NCBI RefSeq assembly: GCF_020783315.1 | Contig: NZ_CP086063.1 | Span: 3,150,501-3,214,500 of the forward strand | From: Ferruginibacter lapsinanis | Lineage (GTDB): Bacteria > Bacteroidota > Bacteroidia > Chitinophagales > Chitinophagaceae | DNA: 64,000 bases | Direction of reading: 5' to 3' | Shown here: piece by piece, positions 8,612-18,051 of the stretch | Layout of the letters: every line of letters starts with the position of its first letter | How positions within the stretch are numbered: the stretch's first letter is position 1 | The notes under the pieces: generated by a model | The model's database searches: none | What the model was told of the DNA's origin: nothing | What the model saw: only the letters and a program-made list of their open reading frames with translations | Position numbers and translations under genes: made by a program

Positions 8612-10273
8612 ATGAGCAAAAGGCAATTTGCAATGCACTATCATACACACAACAAACTTTGCCGTTATTGGTTATTGTTATCTTCATTTTTAGCTTTTAG
8701 TTGTGCTGTTTTGGGGCAACAGCCTATTACTGCCCCTTCAGCAAACGACACTACAAGGATCATTCAAATTGTTCAGGGAAAGAGTTTAAGAGAGAAAACC
8801 ATCGACTCTGCAACAACCCTCGAAACAATTGCCGGCAACGTTATTTTAAAAGAAGGGCTTACTACATTCATGTGCGACAGTGCTGTGATCAACCGTCGTA
8901 CAAATATCCTGGAAGCTTACGGCAACATTCATATCAACCAAAACGACAGCATTCATACTTACGCACAGTATTTGAAATATATTGGTCAGGACAGAGTTGC
9001 TTTTCTGCGAAACAATGTAAAAATGACTGATAAAAAAGGCACACTGTTTACCAATGATTTTGAATATAATTTAGCAACCGGCATCGGGAAATATTCACGT
9101 GGCGGAAAAGTTGTAAATGGTGCTACTATACTTACCAGTGATGAAGGTGTTTATTATTCTGATACAAAGGATGTATATTTTAAAGACAATGTACATTTAA
9201 CAGATCCTAAATATGATATCAGGAATGACAGTCTTTTATATAATACGCAAACACAAATTGCCACTTTTATCAGTGAGACTTATATCAAAAGTAAAAATGG
9301 TGGAGATATCTATACTAAAGAAGGCACTTACGATCTGAAAAATGGGAAAGCTTTTTTTGGCAAAAGATCAATCATAAAAGATAGTACACGTACTTATGTA
9401 TCTGACAATAGTGCTTACGACGAAAAAAGCGGTATTGCTCAATTAGAAGGTAATGCTATCATTAAAGACAGTGTCAATGGATATACCATTCTTGGGAATC
9501 AGATATTTTTAAACAAGAATAACAACTCCTTTCTGGCAACAAGAAAACCTGTATTGATTTTTAAAGGCGAGGGTAATGATAGCACGTTTATTGCAGCAGA
9601 CACCCTATTTTCGGGAATAGAAAAAAGAGACAGTCTGCAAAAACTGGACTCTTTGGTAATAGATACATTAAAAAACTCCACTACAGTAAATGCATCTTCG
9701 GATACAGCTATCCGTTATTTCCAGGCTTTCCATCATGTTCGTATTTTCAATGATTCATTGCAATCAGTTTGTGATAGCCTCTACTACTCTTCTTTAGATT
9801 CTACTTTCAAACTATTTAAAGAACCTCTAATTTTCAGCAATAACTCTCAAATATCAGGTGACACTATTTTTCTGTTTACCAAAAACAGAAAAATAGAGCG
9901 GCTGTATGCCTTTTATAATAGCATGATCATTAATAAGCCTGCCGAAAATATGTACAATCAGATAGGTGGCCGTACTTTGAACGGATATTTTAAAGATGGG
10001 GCATTAGATTATGTAAGATCAAAAGGTGCTCCGGCCGAAAGTATTTTTTATCCGCAGGATAAAGACAGTGCTTATATTGGTATGAACAGAAGTAAAGGTG
10101 ATGTAATTGATATTTACTTTGTAAATAAAGAAGTTAACAAAGTAAAATTCATTAATGATGTAGATGGCACTTTATATCCGCTGCGTCAGATACCTGAAGA
10201 TCAGAAACAATTAAAAGGTTTTGATTGGCAGGATAAACGCCGGCCTAAGAATAGATTTGAATTGTTTGAATGA
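8612..10273 (+). CDS. OstA-like periplasmic protein (LptA/OstA domain)
   Basis: The 553-residue protein has an N-terminal hydrophobic signal segment (WLLLSSFLAFSCAVLGQ), then repeated short beta-strand units of the OstA jellyroll: GNVILKEGLTTFMCDSAVI, YGNIHINQNDSIHTYAQYL, FLRNNVKMTDKKGTLFTND. LptA/OstA proteins bind LPS acyl chains and bridge the periplasm. This one is longer than LptA and may bind or extend the LptD-like protein encoded nearby. It lies 3 bp after the MCE gene. ATG at 8612 is used; an in-frame ATG at 8633 would shorten the N-terminus without removing the signal. Conserved neighbourhood supports a role in outer-membrane lipid transport. Confidence 0.85.
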   Translation: MSKRQFAMHYHTHNKLCRYWLLLSSFLAFSCAVLGQQPITAPSANDTTRIIQIVQGKSLREKTIDSATTLETIAGNVILKEGLTTFMCDSAVINRRTNILEAYGNIHINQNDSIHTYAQYLKYIGQDRVAFLRNNVKMTDKKGTLFTNDFEYNLATGIGKYSRGGKVVNGATILTSDEGVYYSDTKDVYFKDNVHLTDPKYDIRNDSLLYNTQTQIATFISETYIKSKNGGDIYTKEGTYDLKNGKAFFGKRSIIKDSTRTYVSDNSAYDEKSGIAQLEGNAIIKDSVNGYTILGNQIFLNKNNNSFLATRKPVLIFKGEGNDSTFIAADTLFSGIEKRDSLQKLDSLVIDTLKNSTTVNASSDTAIRYFQAFHHVRIFNDSLQSVCDSLYYSSLDSTFKLFKEPLIFSNNSQISGDTIFLFTKNRKIERLYAFYNSMIINKPAENMYNQIGGRTLNGYFKDGALDYVRSKGAPAESIFYPQDKDSAYIGMNRSKGDVIDIYFVNKEVNKVKFINDVDGTLYPLRQIPEDQKQLKGFDWQDKRRPKNRFELFE

Positions 10274-10310
10274 TTGCCCTCCAAATGATTCCTTTTACCA
10301 GTTTCAATAA

Positions 10311-12215
10311 TTATTGGATATAAGAAACCACAACCCATTTAGAAACTGATGCGTCATATATCAATATCGCACTTCCAGTTTTGGCAGTTGCAATATTTCC
10401 TCCTGTGGGAGTAAGTATTCTATTAGCTGCATCACTTGAAGCATGACTGTTTGCTATAGTCATATTGTTAGCAGTGCTGTTGTATAATATTACTATTTTC
10501 CCCTCTACCCCGCCAGCTAATCCAGTAATAGTAAAGTTTCCTGTTGGTCCTGTTATTTTTACAAACGTTTTATTACCAATAGCCAAATTATGATTTGAAT
10601 TCCCATTACCGCAGGTTATGGAACCCATCCTCGTAGCAAGATCTCCGTTTATATCCAAGCTTGTAGCAGGAGTTGTAGTGCCAATACCTACATCTCCCGT
10701 GCTATCTACAACAATTCTCTCTATGCCATTGGTTTTTATCCGCAAACTCACGCTATCTGTAGTACCTAAATAATTTGTTCCGCTATTTGTACCTGTATTA
10801 CCTGTAGTTGCCCATGCTGATTGAGCTATTACATCCACCACTCTGCGTTTATTGATCACACCTGCAGAAGATACAGTTACCAAACTATCAGTTGATGCTC
10901 CTCCAGATAAAGAAGTTGCCGAAATAGTTCCTGAGAAAGTTTTATTTCCAGATATTGTCTGAGTACCTGTTGATGAAATTTGTTCTGTCCAACCAGAGCC
11001 GGTATAATAATTGAAAAAATTTGTTGTTGTATTAAATATCAATAATCCCGTAGCCGGTGTTGAAATTGCATCTCTTTGTGTAGTGGTCATACGTGGCACC
11101 AAAAATCCTTCGGTAGTACTATTAACTGCTAATCTTGCTGAAGCTATATCTGTGTAAGTTCCTCCAGATTGCAGTTGTAAATGCCCGTTAGTAAACATTT
11201 GCATACCAAGAGTTGTATTTCCATAAAATCTTATATTACCAGCTGCATTACGTGCAGATAAACTGATCCCTCCAGCCCCATTATTATCGATGTAAATACC
11301 ATTTTGAACAAATGGCCCCGAAGTAGTATATCCAGAACCTGCAAGACCAAAATATGCATTAGAAGTAGAGTTGCTCATCAATAATTCATTTGCTGCAGCA
11401 ACCCCCACACTATTGTTATTTAATAACATACCTGCAGCCCCATTTATATTTTGAGTAATGGTAAATGCCCTTGCAGCAGTAGATGTAGATGTTAGGGTCA
11501 TGAGCGAAGTGCTATCAATCACTAAACGTTGAATATTATTTGTATAGAAACGCAGTGAATTATTTGAGGTAAGCCCAAATACATTTGTCGCTCCGGTATT
11601 GCCGGTCAATGACCATGCCGCGTTGTTTATAACATCGCTAACAGTACGTTTTCTTACCACCCCAGAAGCTGAAGTTAAAATACTATCAGTAGCTGCCCCA
11701 CTTGCAAGTGTAGATAAAGTAAGTGCATCACTTAAGGTTTTGGCACCTGCAATTGTTTGGGTACCTGTAGTTATCACCCCTCTATTACTTGTACTTGCAT
11801 CTGGCAGATTAAATGTATGCGTAGAACCTGATGACGAAATGGTGAAATTTGTTCCAGTTGTACTTGTTGCAAAAGTTTGTGTACTGCCGGTTAATCCTCC
11901 TAAAGAACTAATACCACTTCCTCCACTTACAGCCAATACATCCCACGCAGGAACAGCTGAAGTACCAGTATTAACATTAAATGCACCGGTAGTTGTATTA
12001 AATATCAATAGCCCAGTAGCTGGAAGAGGTATATTATTTCTTTGAGTAGTAGTCATTCTAGGAGCAAGCAATCCTTTCGATGTACTGCTTACGTCTAGCA
12101 TTGCGCTTGTATCTGGCATAGCTCCATTGTCATTAATGGCTATATTTTGCCCATAACTATTTGATATAGTAAAAATTAGTAAAAGCGAAACGATAAGAAC
12201 AAAATGTCTTTTCAC
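10311..12215 (-). CDS. Secreted surface protein with duplicated tail-fibre-like N-terminal modules
   Basis: The 634-residue protein starts with GTG and a signal peptide ending near SNSYGQ. Two copies of the same module are visible. One starts near residue 67 (GLLAPRMTTTQRNNIPLP, then ATGLLIFNTTTGAFN). The other is near residue 370 (GFLVPRMTTTQRDAISTP, then ATGLLIFNTTTNFFN). Each is followed by a Thr/Gly/Ser-rich stretch ending in a DSIL/DSLV..GVxxKRxVxDVI segment. Such modules occur at the N-termini of Bacteroidota cell-surface or phage-tail-like proteins. Neither a type IX sorting tail nor an S74 chaperone tail is seen at the C-terminus (ends KWVVVSYIQ). Function unknown; surface adhesion or fibre is a guess. 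Confidence 0.75.
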   Translation of the reverse strand: MKRHFVLIVSLLLIFTISNSYGQNIAINDNGAMPDTSAMLDVSSTSKGLLAPRMTTTQRNNIPLPATGLLIFNTTTGAFNVNTGTSAVPAWDVLAVSGGSGISSLGGLTGSTQTFATSTTGTNFTISSSGSTHTFNLPDASTSNRGVITTGTQTIAGAKTLSDALTLSTLASGAATDSILTSASGVVRKRTVSDVINNAAWSLTGNTGATNVFGLTSNNSLRFYTNNIQRLVIDSTSLMTLTSTSTAARAFTITQNINGAAGMLLNNNSVGVAAANELLMSNSTSNAYFGLAGSGYTTSGPFVQNGIYIDNNGAGGISLSARNAAGNIRFYGNTTLGMQMFTNGHLQLQSGGTYTDIASARLAVNSTTEGFLVPRMTTTQRDAISTPATGLLIFNTTTNFFNYYTGSGWTEQISSTGTQTISGNKTFSGTISATSLSGGASTDSLVTVSSAGVINKRRVVDVIAQSAWATTGNTGTNSGTNYLGTTDSVSLRIKTNGIERIVVDSTGDVGIGTTTPATSLDINGDLATRMGSITCGNGNSNHNLAIGNKTFVKITGPTGNFTITGLAGGVEGKIVILYNSTANNMTIANSHASSDAANRILTPTGGNIATAKTGSAILIYDASVSKWVVVSYIQ

Positions 12216-12321
12216 TGTAAGGTGTATTAGGTATTAAGAATATTTTAGGTATAGTAGGGTATACCATATAATAACGTATTATTAATAAATATTATTGTAA
12301 AGATAAATAAAAACAATATAA

Positions 12322-12364
12322 AACCCCCTGAATGTGACTGTTTAATGCCACTTTCGAGGGGGTT
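12322..12364 (-). terminator. Hairpin terminator after the 12.4-14.7 kb gene
   Basis: AACCCCCT at 12322-12329 pairs with AGGGGGTT at 12357-12364, with extra weaker pairing inside. Read on the minus strand the hairpin is followed by TTTTATATTG, so it fits a rho-independent terminator for the gene ending at 12411. Confidence 0.5.
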
Positions 12365-12410
12365 AATTTGACTTAAATCAAACTTTGATTATACGATATG
12401 ATTCCTTTTT

Positions 12411-14666
12411 CTATTGTTCCACAAATAATTTCTGTGTTGTTCTTGATTTATCCGGACTAATGATCTCTATTTGATAGGTACCGGCCGCAAGCGTTGTTGC
12501 TGGCTTAATTACCTGACTACTGTTTCCCTCATTATTTTGTAAACTATTATTGTATAGCACTTGTCCTAGATTATTGATCAATCTTACCTGATATGTTCCT
12601 GCTTTTTGATTACTAAACTGTATATTGATTGTGTTATTTTTTATAGGATTAGGATAAATGCTTATACTAGATGTATTTTTTTCAAGTGCCACTTTTACCA
12701 CTGAGCTATATTTCATTTGTCCATTGGCGTCTACTATCTTTATCCTGTAAAAGTTATTCCCGGCAATGGCATTTTCATCGATCCAGTTATAGCTATTACT
12801 TGTATTATTTGTTCCATTCACATTTGTCACATCTACCTGGGTAAATGAAATACCATCCACAGATTTTTCTACTTCATATTTTACAATATTGATCTCATTT
12901 TCTACTTTCCATTCTACCTTTATTGTATTATTGGTTTGCAACGCTGCTTTTATATTACTTATGGTTACCGGTAAAACTGCCCCTGGTCTGAATACAATCT
13001 TAAATCTGTCCATTGCCTGTGAAGCCGCATCGCCATTGATATCAAAATCGTATGTTGTAGGAACATTTAAATGAACAAGAGTTGATGTCTTAAGATAACT
13101 ATCTTCCAAAAAGCCCTGAAGTCCGGTTTGGGCTAAGTATGATGGAATAAATTCTAATCTGTATCTTCTTTGTGAGGTTCTCCAGGCTTTAAAGTATATA
13201 GTATCGTTTTGTGTCAACATACTTCTTCTTTCAACAGAAAAACTTAATCCATTTCTGATAAGTGTAAGGTTTTCATTTGTGTTTGAAGGTTTTGAGGCAT
13301 CGTCCTGGTTTGTTTTAGAACTATATCTATCATCAAACTCAGTAACAACTCCATCAGCGATAACAGCTGTATCTGGTTGAAGCAAATACAAATTGCTACG
13401 TATAGAAGCTATTTTATTAGGAACAGATGGTCTGCCCATAATATTAGTATTTCCTACGCTGGTTTTACTGGTTTCCTCAAAAACTACGGATGCAGATGCT
13501 ACATTACCATTTGTCACAACCATAAAAGCTTGTCCTGATTGAATTTCTTTTGTCATAGAACTAGCTCCGATAGACTTTGTAAAAACACCATCCCCATCTA
13601 TATCATCCAACATTACCCATGATCCAACCGAGCCGATGGTAGGATCTAATACAAAAAAACGTTTTACTATATTATTTCTGGTAATATTATTGAAATCAAT
13701 AGGTGACGCAAATGGATTACCTATTAATGTATATTTAGCCGAATCTTTTGCTGTAACAAAAGTTTGTGTGTGCGCCTGTAATTGTCCTATACTAGTAAGT
13801 GTGGTGGTATTACAAACCCCGCCGCTGTAATCAAAATTGTTATATACCCTGTCACCTCTAACAAACATAAAATAACCTGTATTATCAGCATTACCCGATG
13901 AACCGGATGAAACAGCTACTTTAGTATTTGATACATTTACAAAAGCTTGTGTATTGAAATTGAATGTCTTCATGGATACATTGTTCTGCGGACTGGCATC
14001 TAACCCATTTCCGCCTGCTCCTGTTGGGTTTGACCCAGTAACCCAGGTACCCTTACCCGCCTCATATACGCCCCCATTTTGCCATGTATTAAAAATGCTA
14101 CCTGAACTTGTTACCGGTGCTGTCATCAAACGCCAGGCTCTTCTAGGTGGCATATATCTTTGTACCATTGCTTTTCCATAAATATTTGAATTTGCCGGCA
14201 CCACATCAACCCTCGCTGTCAATGCTGCATCTGACAATAATGTCAAATTACTATCACAATATAAATGTCCAGAACTTACACTTAAAATATTACGAACCCT
14301 GCCCATTGATTTCAGAGCTGTTCCATAAGCAGATTTACTGGTAGTTAGATTATAAAAGGTAGTGGTGTTACTTCCTGATAAATAAGATTGAGTAGTATCT
14401 GCATAGCCACTAAACTTAACTGTACTTTGTGATTCTGAAAAATTCCCGTTGTTTATTAAAGCCGCATCTTTTATAACCAATGAAGGGGCTCCATTCATTA
14501 CCATATAGCTTCTTGCACCAATAGTAAGACTTTGAGAAAAAATGGAATTGTTAACAAAAAGGAATGCGAAGAATAAACAGAGAAAGGTTTTGGTAAATTG
14601 TATTACCGAGACCGTCTGAAACCTTGGCAAAAAGATTGAGGGATAGCCATAGTACAGCTTTTTCAT
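12411..14666 (-). CDS. Large secreted protein with type IX sorting tail
   Basis: The 751-residue protein has an N-terminal hydrophobic signal (about residues 27-45, ending NNSIFSQ). The long middle has beta-rich segments without a recognised catalytic motif. Then comes a fibronectin-like stretch (about 575-660, IVKYEVEKSVDGISFTQV) and a C-terminal sorting domain (about 670-751) with IYPNPIKNNTINIQF and the closing TTQKLFVEQ. The tail predicts export by the type IX system and attachment or release at the cell surface. YMPPRRAWRLMTAPVTSSG (about residue 170) is a motif I have seen in other Bacteroidota surface proteins, with no known function. It is probably monocistronic. Confidence 0.85.
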   Translation of the reverse strand: MKKLYYGYPSIFLPRFQTVSVIQFTKTFLCLFFAFLFVNNSIFSQSLTIGARSYMVMNGAPSLVIKDAALINNGNFSESQSTVKFSGYADTTQSYLSGSNTTTFYNLTTSKSAYGTALKSMGRVRNILSVSSGHLYCDSNLTLLSDAALTARVDVVPANSNIYGKAMVQRYMPPRRAWRLMTAPVTSSGSIFNTWQNGGVYEAGKGTWVTGSNPTGAGGNGLDASPQNNVSMKTFNFNTQAFVNVSNTKVAVSSGSSGNADNTGYFMFVRGDRVYNNFDYSGGVCNTTTLTSIGQLQAHTQTFVTAKDSAKYTLIGNPFASPIDFNNITRNNIVKRFFVLDPTIGSVGSWVMLDDIDGDGVFTKSIGASSMTKEIQSGQAFMVVTNGNVASASVVFEETSKTSVGNTNIMGRPSVPNKIASIRSNLYLLQPDTAVIADGVVTEFDDRYSSKTNQDDASKPSNTNENLTLIRNGLSFSVERRSMLTQNDTIYFKAWRTSQRRYRLEFIPSYLAQTGLQGFLEDSYLKTSTLVHLNVPTTYDFDINGDAASQAMDRFKIVFRPGAVLPVTISNIKAALQTNNTIKVEWKVENEINIVKYEVEKSVDGISFTQVDVTNVNGTNNTSNSYNWIDENAIAGNNFYRIKIVDANGQMKYSSVVKVALEKNTSSISIYPNPIKNNTINIQFSNQKAGTYQVRLINNLGQVLYNNSLQNNEGNSSQVIKPATTLAAGTYQIEIISPDKSRTTQKLFVEQ

Positions 14667-15090
14667 AAATAAGGGATTTTAAGGCTTTGTTTCAAGGGAT
14701 CTTTGTGGATACCCTAATAATTCAAGTGATTTTAATATGTTTTATTGCTAAAACGAACTATCATCAAAACAATTAACGAGTTAAAACATGAATTATTGCC
14801 TGATATTATATAAAATCATATTTATGACATACTTAGAATACACTGAATTATAGCCATTTAACTCATTTTACAAGTTTTTCTTTTGTTGATCATAGGGCAT
14901 AAATCAATTTATATTGTTAAAAACTGCAACAAAAAAAACTAAGTTTCTAACTAGAAAATCAGCAAAAAATCCAGTCTCAGTCATGTAAAATGAACACATT
15001 TACGCAATCGTTCCCAATTAAGTGCCTGATTCTTAGATTTTTCATATCAATTCCCCTATTTTTGTCAGCTAAATTTTAGATATATACATT
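14667..15090. other. Intergenic region, AT-rich, with the hppA promoter at its end
   Basis: This 424-bp stretch lies between divergent genes. It shows no open frame worth calling. Apart from the TATTTTTG element at 15057-15064 I see no structured RNA or repeat in it. Confidence 0.6.
15057..15064 (+). promoter_or_regulatory. Promoter -7 element TATTTTTG for the pyrophosphatase gene
   Basis: An exact TAnnTTTG match lies 26 bp before the ATG at 15091. A clear -33 partner is missing. Confidence 0.5.
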
Positions 15091-17280
15091 ATGGAAAATT
15101 TGATTTATGTAATACCAGCAATGGGTTTAGTGGGTCTTTTGTATACTTTTATTAAGTTCAATTGGGTATCTAAACAAGATGCCGGTAACGACCGTATGAA
15201 AGAGATCAGCAATTATATTGCTGAAGGTGCAATGGCTTTTTTGAAGGCAGAATATAAAATCCTTGCTTACTTTGTTGTTTTAGCTGCCTTATTATTAGGC
15301 ATACTTGGTTATAGTAATGCTAACAGTCATTGGAGCATTGCATTAGCTTTTGTTTTAGGTGCTTTTTTTAGTGCATTTGCTGGTTTTATTGGTATGAAAG
15401 TAGCTACTAAGGCTAATGTACGTACAGCTCAAGCTGCACGTACCAGCTTAAGTAAAGCCTTAAACGTTTCATTTACAGGAGGTAGTGTAATGGGATTGGG
15501 AGTTGCAGGTTTAGCTGTTCTCGGTTTAGGAGGATTATTTATCATTCTTAAAATGGTATTTGCCCCGAATGCTGCTGTTAGCAGCCATGAAATGGAGCGT
15601 ACTATTGAAATATTAACAGGTTTTTCTTTGGGTGCTGAGTCTATTGCTCTTTTTGCCCGTGTGGGTGGTGGTATTTATACCAAAGCTGCAGACGTAGGTG
15701 CTGACCTTGTAGGTAAAGTTGAAGCCGGTATACCTGAAGATGATCCTCGTAATCCAGCAACTATTGCAGATAATGTGGGTGATAATGTGGGTGATGTAGC
15801 AGGCATGGGAGCAGATTTATTCGGTTCTTATGTAGCAACTGTTTTAGCCACGATGGTTTTGGGAAGAGAAACAGATGCCCTTACTGATAATTTTCAAGGG
15901 ATGTCTCCTATTTTGTTACCGATGCTGATTGCTTCTATGGGCATTTTATTTTCTATCATTGGTACTTTTTTCGTTCGTATTTCAGAATCGGTTGGCAACA
16001 GCACGGCTGCTGTACAAAAAGCACTGAACATGGGAAACTGGGGATCGATCGTTTTGACCGCTATTGCCTCCTACTTTTTGGTAAATTGGCTAATGCCGGA
16101 AACAATGACCTTACGTGGTCATGAATTCACTAAGATGGGGATTTTTGGAGCGATCATGGTTGGATTGGGTGTCGGAACATTAATGAGTATCATCACCGAA
16201 TACTTTACAGCAATGGGTAAACGTCCTGTATTAAGTATTGTTCGTCAATCGGGAACAGGCCATGCTACAAATATCATCGGAGGACTTGCCATTGGTATGG
16301 AAAGTACTTTGTTACCAATTCTTGTATTGGCCGCTGGTATCTATGGATCATATGCTTGTGCAGGTTTATACGGTGTGGCAATTGCTGCTGCAGGTATGAT
16401 GGCTACCACCGCTATGCAATTAGCCATCGATGCATTTGGCCCAATTGCTGATAATGCAGGTGGTATTGCAGAAATGAGTGAATTACCAAAAGACGTTCGT
16501 GAAAAAACAGATATTTTAGATGCCGTGGGTAACACTACAGCTGCTACAGGTAAAGGATTTGCTATTGCTTCTGCTGCACTTACTGCGCTTGCGCTGTTTG
16601 CAGCTTTTGTAGGTATAGCAGGTATCGATGGGATTGATATTTATCATGCGGATGTATTGGCTGGCTTATTTGTAGGCGGCATGATACCATTTATTTTCTC
16701 TTCATTAGCTATACGTGCCGTTGGTGAAGCTGCTATGGCAATGGTAGAAGAGGTTCGTCGTCAGTTTCGAACCATTCCTGGAATTATGGAAGGTACCGGA
16801 AAACCGGAATATGATAAATGTGTGGCTATCTCTACGCAAGCTTCTCTTAAAAAAATGATGTTACCTGGTGCTATTGCAATTTTATCTCCTATTATTATCG
16901 GGTTTGTTTTTGGCCCCGAAGTACTGGGTGGTTTTCTGGCAGGCGCTACCGTTAGTGGTGTACTGTTGGGAATGTTCCAGAATAATGCCGGCGGTGCTTG
17001 GGATAATGCTAAAAAAAGTTTTGAAAAGGGCGCTGATATAAATGGTACAATGTATTACAAAGGTGATGAACCACATAAAGCATCTGTAACAGGCGATACA
17101 GTGGGTGATCCATTTAAAGATACATCCGGGCCATCAATGAATATTTTGATCAAATTGATGAGTATAGTGTCATTAGTTATTGCACCTACCCTTGCAAAAC
17201 TACATCACGATTCAATTGAAGCTAACCGAAAAGCTCAGATCGAAACGATGACAAAAATGAGTGCAGCTGAGCGTAATTAA
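15091..17280 (+). CDS. hppA: Membrane-bound ion-translocating pyrophosphatase, K+-dependent type
   Basis: The 729-residue protein has about 16 transmembrane segments and the family signatures. [20 protein letters not shown] near residue 205 holds the PPi-binding Asp residues, followed by a DNVGDNVGD motif. It hydrolyses pyrophosphate and pumps H+ and/or Na+ across the inner membrane. Near residue 478 the sequence is [10 protein letters not shown], with Ala where K+-independent enzymes have Lys, so this should be the K+-dependent subfamily. That subfamily includes Na+ pumps and dual Na+/H+ pumps, and the ion cannot be fixed by reading. A promoter lies just upstream and a strong hairpin downstream; the gene looks monocistronic. 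Confidence 0.95.
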   Translation: MENLIYVIPAMGLVGLLYTFIKFNWVSKQDAGNDRMKEISNYIAEGAMAFLKAEYKILAYFVVLAALLLGILGYSNANSHWSIALAFVLGAFFSAFAGFIGMKVATKANVRTAQAARTSLSKALNVSFTGGSVMGLGVAGLAVLGLGGLFIILKMVFAPNAAVSSHEMERTIEILTGFSLGAESIALFARVGGGIYTKAADVGADLVGKVEAGIPEDDPRNPATIADNVGDNVGDVAGMGADLFGSYVATVLATMVLGRETDALTDNFQGMSPILLPMLIASMGILFSIIGTFFVRISESVGNSTAAVQKALNMGNWGSIVLTAIASYFLVNWLMPETMTLRGHEFTKMGIFGAIMVGLGVGTLMSIITEYFTAMGKRPVLSIVRQSGTGHATNIIGGLAIGMESTLLPILVLAAGIYGSYACAGLYGVAIAAAGMMATTAMQLAIDAFGPIADNAGGIAEMSELPKDVREKTDILDAVGNTTAATGKGFAIASAALTALALFAAFVGIAGIDGIDIYHADVLAGLFVGGMIPFIFSSLAIRAVGEAAMAMVEEVRRQFRTIPGIMEGTGKPEYDKCVAISTQASLKKMMLPGAIAILSPIIIGFVFGPEVLGGFLAGATVSGVLLGMFQNNAGGAWDNAKKSFEKGADINGTMYYKGDEPHKASVTGDTVGDPFKDTSGPSMNILIKLMSIVSLVIAPTLAKLHHDSIEANRKAQIETMTKMSAAERN

Positions 17281-17307
17281 GCAACATCTCAGATCTAAGA
17301 AAGCAAA

Positions 17308-17356
17308 GGTTGCAAATTGAAATAATTTAAAAAAAAAATTATTTCAATTTGCAACC
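17308..17356. terminator. Perfect 21-bp inverted repeat downstream of hppA
   Basis: Bases 17308-17328 are the exact reverse complement of 17336-17356, leaving a 7-nt A loop. The stem begins GGTTGCAAATTG. No U-run follows on either strand, so it may end or protect the hppA mRNA rather than act as a classical intrinsic terminator. Confidence 0.6.
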
Positions 17357-17486
17357 ATTGCAAACGCAAATGCGTCTATAGTAATACCTCTACAAAATTT
17401 TATTTCAAAAGATCAATATTGCAATGTCAATCAGTAATATATTATTGATTGAATTAAACTAGTCTAATCAGAACCATTATAACCAA

Positions 17487-17519
17487 AAAGTCCGGATGTT
17501 TCTACATCGGGGCTTTTTT
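17487..17519 (+). terminator. Second hairpin with U-tract, plus strand
   Basis: AGTCCGGATGT and ACATCGGGGCT form an imperfect stem around a TTCT loop, followed by a run of T. It could be the real hppA terminator, or it could end a short transcript between 17357 and 17519. Confidence 0.55.
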
Positions 17520-17645
17520 ATATCCACTATTTATAGTCCTACAATAGAATATTTTTCTTGATCACAAATAGTTTAGCGAACAAATCAAGAATGAACCTTT
17601 TGAAAAATTTTTAGTTTTTTTTATGAAATAATTTTTTACCTTCAC

Positions 17646-17663
17646 GTACGAAATATATCGTAC
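17646..17663. promoter_or_regulatory. Palindromic operator GTACGA-N6-TCGTAC before blaI-like gene
   Basis: A perfect 6+6 inverted repeat with a 6-bp spacer ends one base before the ATG of the BlaI-family gene. BlaI/MecI repressors bind dyads overlapping their own promoters. This one is therefore the likely autoregulatory site for the repressor and the downstream M56 peptidase. Confidence 0.6.
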
Positions 17664-17664
17664 A

Positions 17665-18042
17665 ATGACTACACTTAAAAATACCAGGCCCACTGAAGGT
17701 GAATTAGAAATACTACAAGTACTTTGGGATAAGAACACTGCCTCTGTGAGAGAAGTACATGAGGAATTACTAAAAGGGAAAGAAGCCGGCTATACCACCA
17801 CCCTCAAATTGATGCAGATCATGTTTGAAAAAGGGTTGGTTAGTAGAGATAGCAGCAGCAAAGTCCATATATATAAACCTTTAGTAAGTAGAGAGAAAAC
17901 CCAATCGCTATTTTTAAATAAGATGATAGATTCTTTGTTTGCCGGTTCTTCTGCTCAATTAGTAATGCAGGCACTTGGCAACCACAAAGCTTCCAAAGAG
18001 GAGTTGGATGAAATAAGAAATTATCTCAACAGCATAAAATAG
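17665..18042 (+). CDS. BlaI/MecI/CopY-family transcriptional repressor
   Basis: The 125-residue protein begins with the family's winged-helix pattern (PTEGELEILQVLWDKNTASV), followed by a recognition helix region with GYTTTLKLMQIMFEKGLV. The C-terminal half (LFLNKMIDSLFAGSSAQLV) is a dimerisation helix bundle. BlaI-type repressors release DNA when cleaved by a membrane M56 peptidase, and such a peptidase gene starts 9 bp downstream. A palindrome next to the start is a good autoregulatory operator. In Bacteroidota these pairs usually are not tied to a beta-lactamase, and no such gene is present here. The signal and regulon are unknown. Confidence 0.92.
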   Translation: MTTLKNTRPTEGELEILQVLWDKNTASVREVHEELLKGKEAGYTTTLKLMQIMFEKGLVSRDSSSKVHIYKPLVSREKTQSLFLNKMIDSLFAGSSAQLVMQALGNHKASKEELDEIRNYLNSIK

Positions 18043-18051
18043 AATCAGCAT

